NCBI RefSeq assembly: GCF_049445855.1
Contig: NZ_JBMSDV010000002.1
Coordinates: forward strand, 434,001-498,000
Reading direction: 5' to 3'
Source of the DNA: JAGOCV01 sp049445855
GTDB lineage: Bacteria > Pseudomonadota > Gammaproteobacteria > Burkholderiales > Burkholderiaceae_C
Length of the DNA stretch: 64,000 bases
The notes under the pieces are model-generated. The model saw only the letters and a program-made list of their open reading frames with translations. It was not told the origin of the DNA and made no database searches. A program made the translations under genes and the position numbers. This document shows positions 42,090-50,063 of the stretch, one piece after another (the stretch's first letter is position 1; every line of letters starts with the position of its first letter).

Positions 42090-43139
42090 ATGAAAAAGAC
42101 CTTGATCGCGCTGGCTGCACTCGCAGTAACCAGCGTGGCATCCGCCCAGTCGTCCGTCACGCTGTTTGGTGTCGTCGACGCAACCTATGCGGTTGGTAAT
42201 GGCAGCATTGCCGACCGTACTCGCCTGCATAACTCAGGCCTGACCAGCTCGCGCTTTGGCCTGCGCGGCAAAGAAGACCTGGGCGGCGGCCTCTTTGCAT
42301 CGTTCTGGCTGGAAGCCGGCATGAACAACGACGACGGCTCGGGCCAAGCGTCCAACACCAATAACCAAGCTGGCGGTGCTACCGGCGGCGGCGGACTTAC
42401 CTTCAACCGTCGCTCGACGGTGAGCCTCGAAAGCGCATGGGGTGAACTGCGTCTGGGTCGTGACTACACCCCGCAGTTCTGGAACCTGGTGCAGTACGAC
42501 CCGTTCGGTGTGGTGGGTGTGGGCAACACACTGACTTTCACCAACGCAATTACTGCGACGACCACCGCTCGTTCATCGAACGGCATCGGCTACATCCTGC
42601 CCTCCAACCTGGGTGGATTCTTCGGTGAGTTCCAGTACCACATGGGCGAGAACCTCAGCAACGCCGGCGCTACTGCTGACGACGGCGACGGTTACGGCGG
42701 TCGCATCGGCTATGCAGCAGGCCCGTTCAGCGTCGCGTTGGCGCTGAGCCGCACGGATTACGCTGCAGGCCAGGTTCGCCAGAACAACCTCGGTGGCGCG
42801 TACAACCTGGGATTCGCAAAACTGATGGCGCAGATCAGCAAGGATAGTGCTGGAGCGGCCGACGGTTCGGGCTGGCTGGTCGGTGGGCAAGTGCCTGTAG
42901 GCGCTGGCGAATTCCGCCTTGCCGTGTCCCAATACAAAGTAGAAGTCGGTGCAACGGAACCGCGCGCCCGCAAGCTGTCGCTGGGCTATGTACATAACCT
43001 CTCCAAGCGCACGGCGCTGTACGCAACTTTCGCGCGCGTGAGCAACAGTGGTGGCGCGACCACGGCGCTGAACGCCTCTGTGACGGGCGCCAATCAGTCG
43101 TCCACCGGCTACGACTTCGGCCTGCGTCACAGCTTCTAA
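42090..43139 (+). CDS. Outer-membrane porin (Burkholderiales OmpC-like)
   Basis: 349 residues from the ATG at 42090 (CTGGAG upstream). Signal peptide MKKTLIALAALAVTSVASAQ. The mature N-terminus SSVTLFGVVDATYAVGNGS, the ELRLGRDYTPQFW segment, and the C-terminal YDFGLRHSF (ending in Phe, as needed for BAM recognition) are all diagnostic of the trimeric 16-strand porins of betaproteobacteria. It allows diffusion of small solutes. Being on a metal-resistance island next to a metal-type box, it may be regulated by metals. Confidence 0.93.
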   Translation: MKKTLIALAALAVTSVASAQSSVTLFGVVDATYAVGNGSIADRTRLHNSGLTSSRFGLRGKEDLGGGLFASFWLEAGMNNDDGSGQASNTNNQAGGATGGGGLTFNRRSTVSLESAWGELRLGRDYTPQFWNLVQYDPFGVVGVGNTLTFTNAITATTTARSSNGIGYILPSNLGGFFGEFQYHMGENLSNAGATADDGDGYGGRIGYAAGPFSVALALSRTDYAAGQVRQNNLGGAYNLGFAKLMAQISKDSAGAADGSGWLVGGQVPVGAGEFRLAVSQYKVEVGATEPRARKLSLGYVHNLSKRTALYATFARVSNSGGATTALNASVTGANQSSTGYDFGLRHSF

Positions 43140-43192
43140 TCGAACGAGAAAAGTTTCATTGCAAGTCCTCCAATAGAGATACGAGGACCTTC

Positions 43193-43219
43193 GGGCCGCC
43201 GCAAGGCGGCCCTTTTTTC
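43193..43219 (+). terminator. Rho-independent terminator of the porin gene
   Basis: GGGCCGCC (43193-43200), GCAA loop, GGCGGCCC (43205-43212) and then six Ts. The response-regulator ATG is at 43222, only a few bases later. Confidence 0.9.
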
Positions 43220-43221
43220 TT

Positions 43222-43911
43222 ATGAAGATTCTGGTGATCGAGGATGAACCCAGGCTCGGCGAGTACCTGCGTAAGGGACTGGGTGAACAGGGCTTCGCAG
43301 TCGAGGTGGCGCTTGACGGCGTGGATGGGCGTCATCTGGCGACAGAAGGTGATCACGACCTGGTGATTCTCGATATTTCGTTACCTGGGATCGACGGCTT
43401 TGCCGTGTTGGCCGCCTTGCGGGCCATCCGGGATACGCCTGTCCTCATGCTCACTGGCCGCGACAGCGTCGAGGACAGGGTGCGCGGACTTCGTGCGGGC
43501 GCCGACGACTACCTCGTGAAGCCCTTTGCATTCTCCGAGCTTGTAGAACGGATCCGGGCCTTGCTGCGCAGGACGGGCATGGCTCACGCAGATGCGAATG
43601 TTCTGCGAGCTGCCGACCTCGAGGTGGATCTGGTGCGCCGCCGCGCCTCCAGGGGCGGACAGCAACTGCCGCTCACGGCCAAAGAGTTCTCCTTGCTTGT
43701 GCTGCTGCTGCAGCGTGCGGGCGCCATCCTTTCGCGTACGACGCTGGCCGAGCAGGTCTGGGACATGAACTTTGACAGCGACACCAATGTAGTTGAGGTG
43801 GCCGTGCGCAGGCTGCGCGCGAAACTGGATGATCCGTTCCCCACCAAGCTGATCCACACGGTGCGTGGCATGGGCTACGTGCTGGAAGACCGCTCAGAAG
43901 TGGTGGATTAG
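43222..43911 (+). CDS. OmpR-family heavy-metal response regulator 1
   Basis: 229 residues. Receiver domain with Asp51 in LVILDISLPG, and a winged-helix DNA-binding domain (about residues 130-225). The C-terminal stretch WDMNFDSDTNVVEVAVRRLR and HTVRGMGYVLEDRS is nearly identical to the second regulator at 45260-45946, so both should bind similar sites. The ATG lies 3 bp after the porin terminator with no Shine-Dalgarno sequence, so its expression may depend on readthrough. It converges with, and overlaps by four bases, the sensor kinase gene. Confidence 0.9.
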   Translation: MKILVIEDEPRLGEYLRKGLGEQGFAVEVALDGVDGRHLATEGDHDLVILDISLPGIDGFAVLAALRAIRDTPVLMLTGRDSVEDRVRGLRAGADDYLVKPFAFSELVERIRALLRRTGMAHADANVLRAADLEVDLVRRRASRGGQQLPLTAKEFSLLVLLLQRAGAILSRTTLAEQVWDMNFDSDTNVVEVAVRRLRAKLDDPFPTKLIHTVRGMGYVLEDRSEVVD

Positions 43912-45263
43912 GTGTCTTGCGGCCTGGCGTTGACCGGCAAACTGAACCCGACGGAAGACCGTCCCTTTGAGCTGGATGCGATAGTGGTTCCGCCATGCAT
44001 GCGCGCGATGGCCTCGACGATCGACAAGCCGAGGCCATGGTTCTCGCTGGCACGTTCCCGTGACGGATGGGCACGGTAGAAACGCTTGAACAGATGTGGC
44101 AGCGCATCGACCGGTATCTCCTCACCCTCGTTGGTGACCAGCACCCTCACGTCTTGCGCGTCGCGAATGAGCGCCACCACGATCTCGCTGCCTGGTTTCG
44201 CGTAGCGGATGGCATTGCTCAGCAGGTTGTGTACTGCCCTCCGGATCAGGCCGGGTTCGCAGACCAAACCGATTTCTTCGCCGTCCACCCGTGCAGTTAG
44301 ATTGCGTTCCGCCAGTAGTGCTTCGTGAAACTCGATCACGGCGGCGACTTCCTGGCGGAGCGGTGTCACGCGGCCTTGCGCCCTGCTACCGTGATCCGCG
44401 CGTGAGAGAAACAGCATGTCGTTGATGATTGAGGCGATGCGCTGCAGCTCTTCCAGGTTGGAGTAGAGGATCTCCTGCAGTTCCTCTGTGGTTCTCGGCC
44501 GTGACAAGCCCATTTCGGTCTGTCCGATTAGCGTGGCAAGTGGGGTTCGCAGTTCGTGCGCGACATCAGCATTGAAGGACTCAAGCTGGCCATAGGCACG
44601 CTCTACCCGTTGCAGCAAATCATTGAACTGGTCGACCCATGGCTGCAGTTCCTGAATGGGGCGCTGCAGGCTCAGTCGCTGCCCGCGCTTCTCGGGGGCG
44701 AGCATCCTGGTTTGGTGGACCAGGCTTTTCACGGGCAGCAAAAAGAAACGCACCAAAACGAATCCGCCCAGCGAGATGATCGCAGTGCCGGCACAGGTGG
44801 AGACGACGAGGATCAAGGCCAGCCTCTGGAGGAGGAGGGTGTTTTGCGACCGGTCGAGTTTCAACTGCCCGGTCGTGAACGTGCTGGCAGATCGAGGAAA
44901 GCTCAGTGGTTCTTCCCGGATGTTCACGGACTTAGTTGGCATTTGGTTGCGGCTTCGATAGCTCTCCTTGCCTTCGGTGTCGAACAACGTCAGCTGGATG
45001 TCTTCGTGGCTGAGCAGAAACTCGTCGAGCTTGTGGTACATCGCTGCTGCATTTCCGCTCGACGACGCCTCGGCGACAAGATGCTGGACAAGATTGACCT
45101 TGCGGTCGATCTCCGTACGCTCGCGGCCGGCCAACGATAGCGTCATAGCGAGGTAGATCGCCAGACTCAGCACGCCGAGGCCAGCCAGGGTTTGGACGGC
45201 CAACGCCAGTGAGAGGCGGGCCCCCAGCGAGTACGGTTTGCTGTCCTGGATTTCGGCCATCAA
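43908..45263 (-). CDS. Heavy-metal sensor histidine kinase
   Basis: 451 residues. Two membrane helices (SLALAVQTLAGLGVLSLAIY and ALILVVSTCAGTAIISLGGF) flank a periplasmic loop of about 130 residues; a HAMP domain follows, then the dimerisation box VAHELRTPLATL with His236, and an ATPase domain with NLLSNAIRYA and HGLGLSIVEAIARMHGG. It belongs to the CusS/CzcS/IrlS group that senses metals in the periplasm. It overlaps the upstream response regulator by four bases, its likely partner, and abuts a second similar regulator on the other strand. Confidence 0.93.
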   Translation of the reverse strand: MMAEIQDSKPYSLGARLSLALAVQTLAGLGVLSLAIYLAMTLSLAGRERTEIDRKVNLVQHLVAEASSSGNAAAMYHKLDEFLLSHEDIQLTLFDTEGKESYRSRNQMPTKSVNIREEPLSFPRSASTFTTGQLKLDRSQNTLLLQRLALILVVSTCAGTAIISLGGFVLVRFFLLPVKSLVHQTRMLAPEKRGQRLSLQRPIQELQPWVDQFNDLLQRVERAYGQLESFNADVAHELRTPLATLIGQTEMGLSRPRTTEELQEILYSNLEELQRIASIINDMLFLSRADHGSRAQGRVTPLRQEVAAVIEFHEALLAERNLTARVDGEEIGLVCEPGLIRRAVHNLLSNAIRYAKPGSEIVVALIRDAQDVRVLVTNEGEEIPVDALPHLFKRFYRAHPSRERASENHGLGLSIVEAIARMHGGTTIASSSKGRSSVGFSLPVNARPQDT

Positions 45264-45946
45264 AGGGACCTGTCCTCGAGTACATAGCCCATGCCCCGCA
45301 CGGTGTGCAGCAACTTCTGGGCGAATGGGTCGTCGATCTTGGCGCGCAGGCGCCGGACAGCGACTTCCACGACGTTGGTGTCGCTGTCGAAGTTCATGTC
45401 CCAGACCTTTTCGGCCAGGGTAGTGCGGCTCAGGACCTCGCCGCGACGCTGGATCATGAACGACAGCAGCGTGAATTCCTTTGCCGTCAGATCAAGTCGC
45501 TCGCTTTGGCGCGTAACCTTGCGGCGGATGAGGTCGATCTCCAGGTCCGCCATACGCAGCACCGTGGGCTCGAAACTGCCGGTGCCGCTCCCACGGCGCA
45601 GAAGTGCATGCACTCTGGCCAGCAGTTCAGAGAACGCGAACGGCTTCACGAGGTAGTCGTCCGCGCCCTGCTGCAATCCGCTCACGCGGTCTTCAATGCT
45701 GTCCCGGGCTGTCAGCATGAGCACGGGAAGTTGGCGCTTGGCATCCCGGATGCTTTTCAGGATGGACAGGCCGTCAAGTCCCGGCAGCATGATGTCGAGG
45801 ATCAGCAGGTCATAGTCTCCTTCCATGGCGAGGTGCTTGCCGTCCACGCCATCGCGCGCAACATCGACGACGAAGCCGTTCTCTCCAAGCCCCTTCTGCA
45901 CATAGTCCGCGAGCTTGCGCTCGTCCTCGACAACCAAAATTTTCAT
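45260..45946 (-). CDS. OmpR-family heavy-metal response regulator 2 (partner of the kinase)
   Basis: 228 residues from the ATG at 45946; eleven upstream codons in frame have no support. Receiver domain with Asp51 in LLILDIMLPG, then the LTAKEFTLLSFMIQRRGEVL and VRGMGYVLEDRS winged helix. It is coupled to the sensor kinase by a four-base overlap. A TTGC-N5-TGTAA site lies 42 bp upstream, consistent with autoregulation. It is a paralogue of the regulator at 43222-43911. Confidence 0.93.
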   Translation of the reverse strand: MKILVVEDERKLADYVQKGLGENGFVVDVARDGVDGKHLAMEGDYDLLILDIMLPGLDGLSILKSIRDAKRQLPVLMLTARDSIEDRVSGLQQGADDYLVKPFAFSELLARVHALLRRGSGTGSFEPTVLRMADLEIDLIRRKVTRQSERLDLTAKEFTLLSFMIQRRGEVLSRTTLAEKVWDMNFDSDTNVVEVAVRRLRAKIDDPFAQKLLHTVRGMGYVLEDRSL

Positions 45947-45987
45947 GCCGTGAAGCGTACAGGCTAAATGGTGAGGCACAGAGCACC

Positions 45988-46001
45988 TTGCACATTTGTA
46001 A
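45988..46001. promoter_or_regulatory. Metal-regulator box TTGC-N5-TGTAA between the regulator operon and the DUF4148 gene
   Basis: TTGC-ACATT-TGTAA, one mismatch from TTAC-N5-TGTAA and the same length as the two other sites. It overlaps ACATT-TGT-AATGT (45992-46004), a perfect palindrome. It lies 42 bp from the response regulator start and 116 bp from the DUF4148 start. Confidence 0.5.
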
Positions 46002-46116
46002 TGTTCGTGTGCGGGTCATGACGAGGCCCAGATTGCAGACTTCATCCCACGTTGCTGATCCAGCGACGAAGGCGCCGAAAGGCGAGAACGTATTCACCTC
46101 ATCCAAGGAGATCTTC

Positions 46117-46524
46117 ATGAACGTCCGCAAAGTCCTCATCCCTGTTGCCATCGCTCTGGTCGCAGGTTCCGCCTCCGCCAATACGCTTTGGCATCATGCC
46201 GACAACACCATCGGGTACACGGAACACCCGGATCACGTCGCCAAGTCGGGCGTGACCCGACAGCAAGTGCTCCAGGAGTTCGAGGCCGTGCGAAAGACAC
46301 CTGAATGGCAGGCTCTCCATGCTGAAGGGCCGGCGGACATGGCATTCACCTCCACGAAATCTCGGGAGGAAGTAAAGGAGGAGCTGCGTGTTGCGATGCA
46401 GGACCCCGCGTGGCGGCTGATGCAGACCGAGGGGGGTTGGGGTAACCTCCCATCGAATCTGGCCTTGTCGCCCGGTGAACAGGCGCCGCGCGTGTCTGCA
46501 ATTGATGGCGCAACCGTTCGCTAA
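46117..46524 (+). CDS. DUF4148-type periplasmic protein
   Basis: 135 residues from the ATG at 46117 (AAGGAG upstream). Signal peptide MNVRKVLIPVAIALVAGSAS then AN. The mature protein has GVTRQQVLQEFEAVRK, resembling the DUF4148 motif (a small helical unit common in Burkholderiales exported proteins of unknown role). It is divergent from the response regulator operon and shares its regulatory box, so it is probably induced by the same metal signal. Function unknown. Confidence 0.65.
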   Translation: MNVRKVLIPVAIALVAGSASANTLWHHADNTIGYTEHPDHVAKSGVTRQQVLQEFEAVRKTPEWQALHAEGPADMAFTSTKSREEVKEELRVAMQDPAWRLMQTEGGWGNLPSNLALSPGEQAPRVSAIDGATVR

Positions 46525-46568
46525 CAGCTTTCGTTTTGACTGCGCTTCAACCCGGAGAGCGCAAAATA

Positions 46569-46600
46569 GCCCGGCAGGTCAGCCCTCCCGGGCCTTTTCT
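46569..46600 (+). terminator. Rho-independent terminator after the DUF4148 gene
   Basis: GCCCGG (46569-46574) pairs with CCGGGC (46588-46593), with a 13-nt loop and CTTTTCT after it. Confidence 0.6.
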
Positions 46601-46618
46601 GTTTAGAGGGATACATCC

Positions 46619-47218
46619 ATGAGTTCGGATCACGCGGCATTGGACGCCAGCGACAATGCTCAGCGGCGTGTGCTGCTTCAAGTGCTGTTGCTAAACGCTG
46701 GCCTCTCAGTCGTTTTGTTGATTGGCGGTCTGCTCTCTGATTCCAGCAGCTTGCTCGCCAATGCCCTCGACAACATGTCTGATGCTTTGGCCTATACGGG
46801 CAGCTACTTCGCGGTGTCGAAGTCGGACAAATGGAAGCGCGTCGCAGCAGGGGTGACCGGTGTCATGCTGTTTGTTCTTGCGATTGGAGTCATCCTGGAT
46901 GCCACGCGCAGGTTTGTGGTCGGCTCGCAGCCTCTGGGACCTGCCATGATTTCACTTGCAATTGTGGCCACCATCACCAATGCGTGGAGCATCTGGCTCC
47001 TCAAGAAATTCCGCCAGTCCGACGTGAATCTACGGGCTGCGTGGACGATGAGCGTCAATGACTTCGCTTCCAACCTCGGAATTTTCTTCGCAGGTGGACT
47101 GGTGTGGTTTCTGGGGTCGAACTGGCCCGACTTGGCCGTAGCCATCGGTGTAGCGCTCGTGGCGACCTACGGCGGTGTCAAAACATTGAGAGATGTCCTA
47201 AAACAACAGCCCACTTGA
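46619..47218 (+). CDS. CDF-family cation transporter-like protein 1
   Basis: 199 residues with about six membrane helices. SSSLLANALDNMSDALAYTG resembles the metal-binding helix 2 of cation diffusion facilitators (N/D-x3-D), and WTMSVNDFASNLGIFFAGG the helix 5 partner. There is no cytoplasmic C-terminal domain, so it is a short form. CDFs exchange zinc, cobalt, cadmium or iron for protons. Located between two metal-regulated genes and another CDF-like protein; the metal is unknown. Confidence 0.78.
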   Translation: MSSDHAALDASDNAQRRVLLQVLLLNAGLSVVLLIGGLLSDSSSLLANALDNMSDALAYTGSYFAVSKSDKWKRVAAGVTGVMLFVLAIGVILDATRRFVVGSQPLGPAMISLAIVATITNAWSIWLLKKFRQSDVNLRAAWTMSVNDFASNLGIFFAGGLVWFLGSNWPDLAVAIGVALVATYGGVKTLRDVLKQQPT

Positions 47219-47272
47219 CCTTCAAGTAGCTTCATAGTTTCCAATAAAGCTATTCCAACAGATTCTTCGCGT

Positions 47273-47950
47273 ATGTCAGCCTGCTGCTCCAACGACACAT
47301 GCTCCGCTACCCCGGCTGTCGACCCCGTCTATCGACGGGTGTTGTGGATCGCCTTGCTCTTGAACGCCTTGATGTTTGTCGTGGAGTTGGGCGCGTCTTG
47401 GCGATCCGGCTCTGTGTCTTTGATGGCCGACTCGATCGACTTCTTTGGTGATGCCGCAAATTACGGCTTGAGCTTGGCGGTTCTGGGCATGGGATTGGCG
47501 ACAAGAGCGAAGGCGGCGATGGTGAAAGCCGCATGCATGGGCGCGTTCGGCATGTTTGTAATTGGGCGTGCCGCTTGGGGTGCTCACGTCGGGGCACCAC
47601 CTGAGGCCGTCACCATGGGTGCGGTTGGATTCTTGGCGTTGCTCGTGAACGCTGGCGTGGCGTTGATGCTGTTCAGGTTTAGGACAGGAGACTCGAACAT
47701 GCGCTCGGTCTGGATCTGCTCGAGAAACGATGCCATCGGCAACATCGCAGTGATGCTGGCGGCACTCGGTGTATTTGGAACGGGGAGCGCTTGGCCAGAC
47801 TTGCTCGTTGCGGCCATCATGGGCATTCTCTCGCTGACAGGTGCTTGGACCGTCCTGGTTCAGGCGCGCGTCGAATTGCGTCCGAGCCAATCGAATCAAG
47901 CGCCCGTGCCCATGCAATTCGTCAAGCTCACAAAACCTGTTCGCAAGTAA
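47273..47950 (+). CDS. CDF-family cation transporter-like protein 2
   Basis: 225 residues with six predicted helices. The N-terminus MSACCSNDTC is cysteine-rich and may bind metal. SLMADSIDFFGDAANYG and ICSRNDAIGNIAVMLAALG are the CDF helix 2 and helix 5 motifs with their aspartates. It lacks the long C-terminal domain. It starts 54 bp after the first CDF-like gene, on the same strand, but shares limited sequence with it. Confidence 0.8.
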   Translation: MSACCSNDTCSATPAVDPVYRRVLWIALLLNALMFVVELGASWRSGSVSLMADSIDFFGDAANYGLSLAVLGMGLATRAKAAMVKAACMGAFGMFVIGRAAWGAHVGAPPEAVTMGAVGFLALLVNAGVALMLFRFRTGDSNMRSVWICSRNDAIGNIAVMLAALGVFGTGSAWPDLLVAAIMGILSLTGAWTVLVQARVELRPSQSNQAPVPMQFVKLTKPVRK

Positions 47951-47993
47951 GAGAAAGATGCTCTTTGTGGTTGGCCGCAGACCGCGTCGAAGT

Positions 47994-48698
47994 TCAGTCG
48001 ATCGGTGCACTGCGGGAAGAGGTCTTGTTCTCGGGGCCGCTATTCAGCACACATGCGATGGTTGCGCCAATGATCCCGCCAGCCAACTGTGCGACGAAGA
48101 AGGCTGGCGCGTCTGCCGGTGCGATGCCCGAGAAGGTGTCACTTAGCATGCGACCCGTGACAGCAGCTGGATTGGCGAACGACGTGCTCGCCGTGAACCA
48201 GTAGGCCGCGCCGATGTAGCAGGCCACCAGCGCACCGGCTCTGCCTGCGGGGGCTTTCAGGATCACGAAGAGCAGACCGGCAGTTGCAACCACCTCGGCA
48301 GTCCACTGCCCCCAGCCTGTCCGCATCTTGGTACTCGCCTGCAGAACGGGGAGCTCGAACATCAGGTGCGCGAGCCACGCCCCTGCGACAGCGCCGGCCA
48401 ACTGGGCAAGGACGAACACCGTTACCCATATGTGCGGTCTCTCATGACCGGATTGCCCCCGCAACGCCAGCACCAGCGTGACGACCGGATTGAAATGGGC
48501 GCCGCTCACCGGCCCAAGCGTTTCGATCAGCACGTAGAGGGCGAACACGGTTGCCAGCGTGTTGGCCAGCAGCGCCACTGCCACGTTGCCTCCGGCCAGT
48601 CGCTCGCCCATGATCCCCGAACCGATCACAGCGCACAGCAGCGCCGCCGTGCCGACAAACTCGGCCAATGCGGCCGTACGCAAACCTGCCACGATCAA
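47994..48698 (-). CDS. Aquaporin-family channel of the arsenic cluster (AqpS-like)
   Basis: 234 residues with six helices. The two channel-filter loops read HFNPVVTL (NPV) and FANPAAVT (NPA). The ArsC-type gene overlaps it by four bases, as in the Sinorhizobium meliloti aqpS-arsC-arsH operon, where AqpS lets arsenite out of the cell down its gradient. That function is transferred from the family and the context. It is the last gene of the minus-strand ars operon. Confidence 0.8.
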   Translation of the reverse strand: MIVAGLRTAALAEFVGTAALLCAVIGSGIMGERLAGGNVAVALLANTLATVFALYVLIETLGPVSGAHFNPVVTLVLALRGQSGHERPHIWVTVFVLAQLAGAVAGAWLAHLMFELPVLQASTKMRTGWGQWTAEVVATAGLLFVILKAPAGRAGALVACYIGAAYWFTASTSFANPAAVTGRMLSDTFSGIAPADAPAFFVAQLAGGIIGATIACVLNSGPENKTSSRSAPID

Positions 48699-49195
48699 CT
48701 CTTGGCGAGATCGCGCGCGGCTTGTTGCAGCATCAGCTTCTGGACACGGTCTTCCGGCAAGTTGACCAGCAGCTCCATCCTGCGGCGGATCGCGTGCAGC
48801 GTCTGGCGAAATGCCTCCAGTCGCTGCTCGTCAGTGCCTTCTACTTCAGAAGGATCTGCGTAACCCCAATGCGCTGTTGCGGGCTGTCCTGGCCAATAGG
48901 GGCACACCTCGCCTGCAGCGTTGTCGCAGACGGTGATCACCAGATCCATGTGCGGTGCATCCGGCTTTCCGAACTCGTCCCAGCTTTTGCTGCTGAGACC
49001 TTGGGTTGAGATTCCGGCACGTTCGAGCACCTGCAGTGCCATCGGGTTGGGCTTCTGGTTCTCCCTCGGGCTGCTGCCCGCAGAGAACGCCTTGAAGCGG
49101 CCCTTGCCGAGGTCATTCAGGGTTGCTTCGGCCAGGATGCTCCGCGCCGAGTTGTGGGTGCAGAGGAACAGCACGTTGATGGGTTTGTCGCTCAC
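48695..49195 (-). CDS. arsC: Arsenate reductase, low-molecular-weight phosphatase (thioredoxin) type
   Basis: 166 residues. The P-loop CX5R is LCTHNSARS with Cys12 and Arg18, the signature of the low-molecular-weight phosphatase-like arsenate reductases, and VCDNAAGEVCPYWPG contains the Cys pair used in the disulfide cascade. It reduces arsenate to arsenite. It overlaps the aquaporin gene by four bases, and its start lies 15 bp after the arsI-like gene stop. It is unrelated in sequence to the second reductase at 50064. Confidence 0.92.
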   Translation of the reverse strand: MSDKPINVLFLCTHNSARSILAEATLNDLGKGRFKAFSAGSSPRENQKPNPMALQVLERAGISTQGLSSKSWDEFGKPDAPHMDLVITVCDNAAGEVCPYWPGQPATAHWGYADPSEVEGTDEQRLEAFRQTLHAIRRRMELLVNLPEDRVQKLMLQQAARDLAKS

Positions 49196-49210
49196 GAGAA
49201 CTCCAGTGGT

Positions 49211-49690
49211 TTAACAGCAGGACTTGGTCTGCGTCTGCGCAGGCCGGGTTTTGACGAACTGAATTGGGGCCGGCGCGGCGACGCAACACGCGGGGCCGTC
49301 TGCGCGCTCGGACTTCTCGCTGAAGACGGGGATGTCGGCGAGCGTGTGGAACTGCTCCCACGCGATGCCCTGAGGATCAGTGACCCAGTACTTGTCGCTG
49401 CGTGCGTAGCAGCAGGTCGTCTCACCGTCATCTGCAACGGCCATGTCTGCTCGGTCCGCGTTTTCGCGCAGGACGGCCAGTTCTTCGCCGTTGTCGACCT
49501 GGATGCCGAGATGGTCGATCCCTGCTGCTGTACCCCTCGTGGAGATGGCGAAGTTCACAGGCGGATCCACCAGCATCCATTTCGCGTAGTCACTCTCCTG
49601 CCGCGCAGGCTGGGCGCCGAACATGGCCGAGTAGAACGCGATGTTTTTGCCAAGATCTTCGACATGCAGATGCACATGAAAGCGCTTCAT
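49211..49690 (-). CDS. arsI: ArsI/CadI-family VOC enzyme (organoarsenical lyase-like)
   Basis: 159 residues from the ATG at 49690. A VOC protein with candidate iron ligands at the start (HVHLHV), His60 (GIDHLGIQV) and Glu112 (IAWEQFH), plus the vicinal pair Cys93-Cys94 in TTCCYARSDKYWV used to bind trivalent arsenicals. C-As lyase ArsI demethylates organoarsenicals, while CadI is a homologue of unclear role, so the precise reaction is uncertain. The protein ends with KSCC, an additional cysteine pair. It follows arsR by 11 bp. Confidence 0.85.
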   Translation of the reverse strand: MKRFHVHLHVEDLGKNIAFYSAMFGAQPARQESDYAKWMLVDPPVNFAISTRGTAAGIDHLGIQVDNGEELAVLRENADRADMAVADDGETTCCYARSDKYWVTDPQGIAWEQFHTLADIPVFSEKSERADGPACCVAAPAPIQFVKTRPAQTQTKSCC

Positions 49691-49701
49691 CGAGAGTCCT
49701 T

Positions 49702-50028
49702 TCAGCAGGTGGTGCAGGCAGCACCAGGATCGACCGCACACGCTGCGCCTTCGCAGCAGTGCTCGGTGAGGTAGCCAAGCAGCCCGTTCATGGCCTCGAA
49801 GTTCGCGCGGTAAATCAGATTGCGCCCACGCTGCTCCACACCGACGAGGCCGGCATGGTTGAGTTCTTTGAGGTGGAACGACAGGCTGTTGGGCGCGATG
49901 CCCAGCTTCTCGGCTATGACTGACGGCGTCAGACCGTCCGGACCCGCGACGACCAAGGCGCGGAAGGCGCGCAGGCGTTGAACCTGGGCCAAGGCAGAGA
50001 GGGCAGCAACGGTGTTGGATTCGTCCAT
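49702..50028 (-). CDS. arsR: ArsR-family arsenic-responsive repressor
   Basis: 108 residues with a winged helix (LTPSVIAEKLGIAPNSLSFHL). The classical ELCVCDL metal site is absent. Instead Cys91, Cys92, Cys97, Cys105 and Cys108 lie in the C-terminal tail, as in the Acidithiobacillus ferrooxidans-type ArsR, whose arsenite site is C-terminal. It heads the minus-strand arsR-arsI-arsC-aqpS operon and shares a 35-bp gap with the divergent arsC, so it likely represses both. Confidence 0.92.
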   Translation of the reverse strand: MDESNTVAALSALAQVQRLRAFRALVVAGPDGLTPSVIAEKLGIAPNSLSFHLKELNHAGLVGVEQRGRNLIYRANFEAMNGLLGYLTEHCCEGAACAVDPGAACTTC

Positions 50029-50041
50029 GAATTTAATACTA

Positions 50042-50061
50042 CAATAATCGTTGAACTATTG
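50042..50061. promoter_or_regulatory. Candidate ArsR operator in the arsR-arsC gap
   Basis: CAATA (50042-50046) and TATTG (50057-50061) form a 5-bp inverted repeat with a 10-bp spacer in an AT-rich gap of 35 bp between arsR and the divergent arsC. Its end is 2 bp from the arsC ATG, so binding would block both. Confidence 0.45.
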
Positions 50062-50063
50062 CA

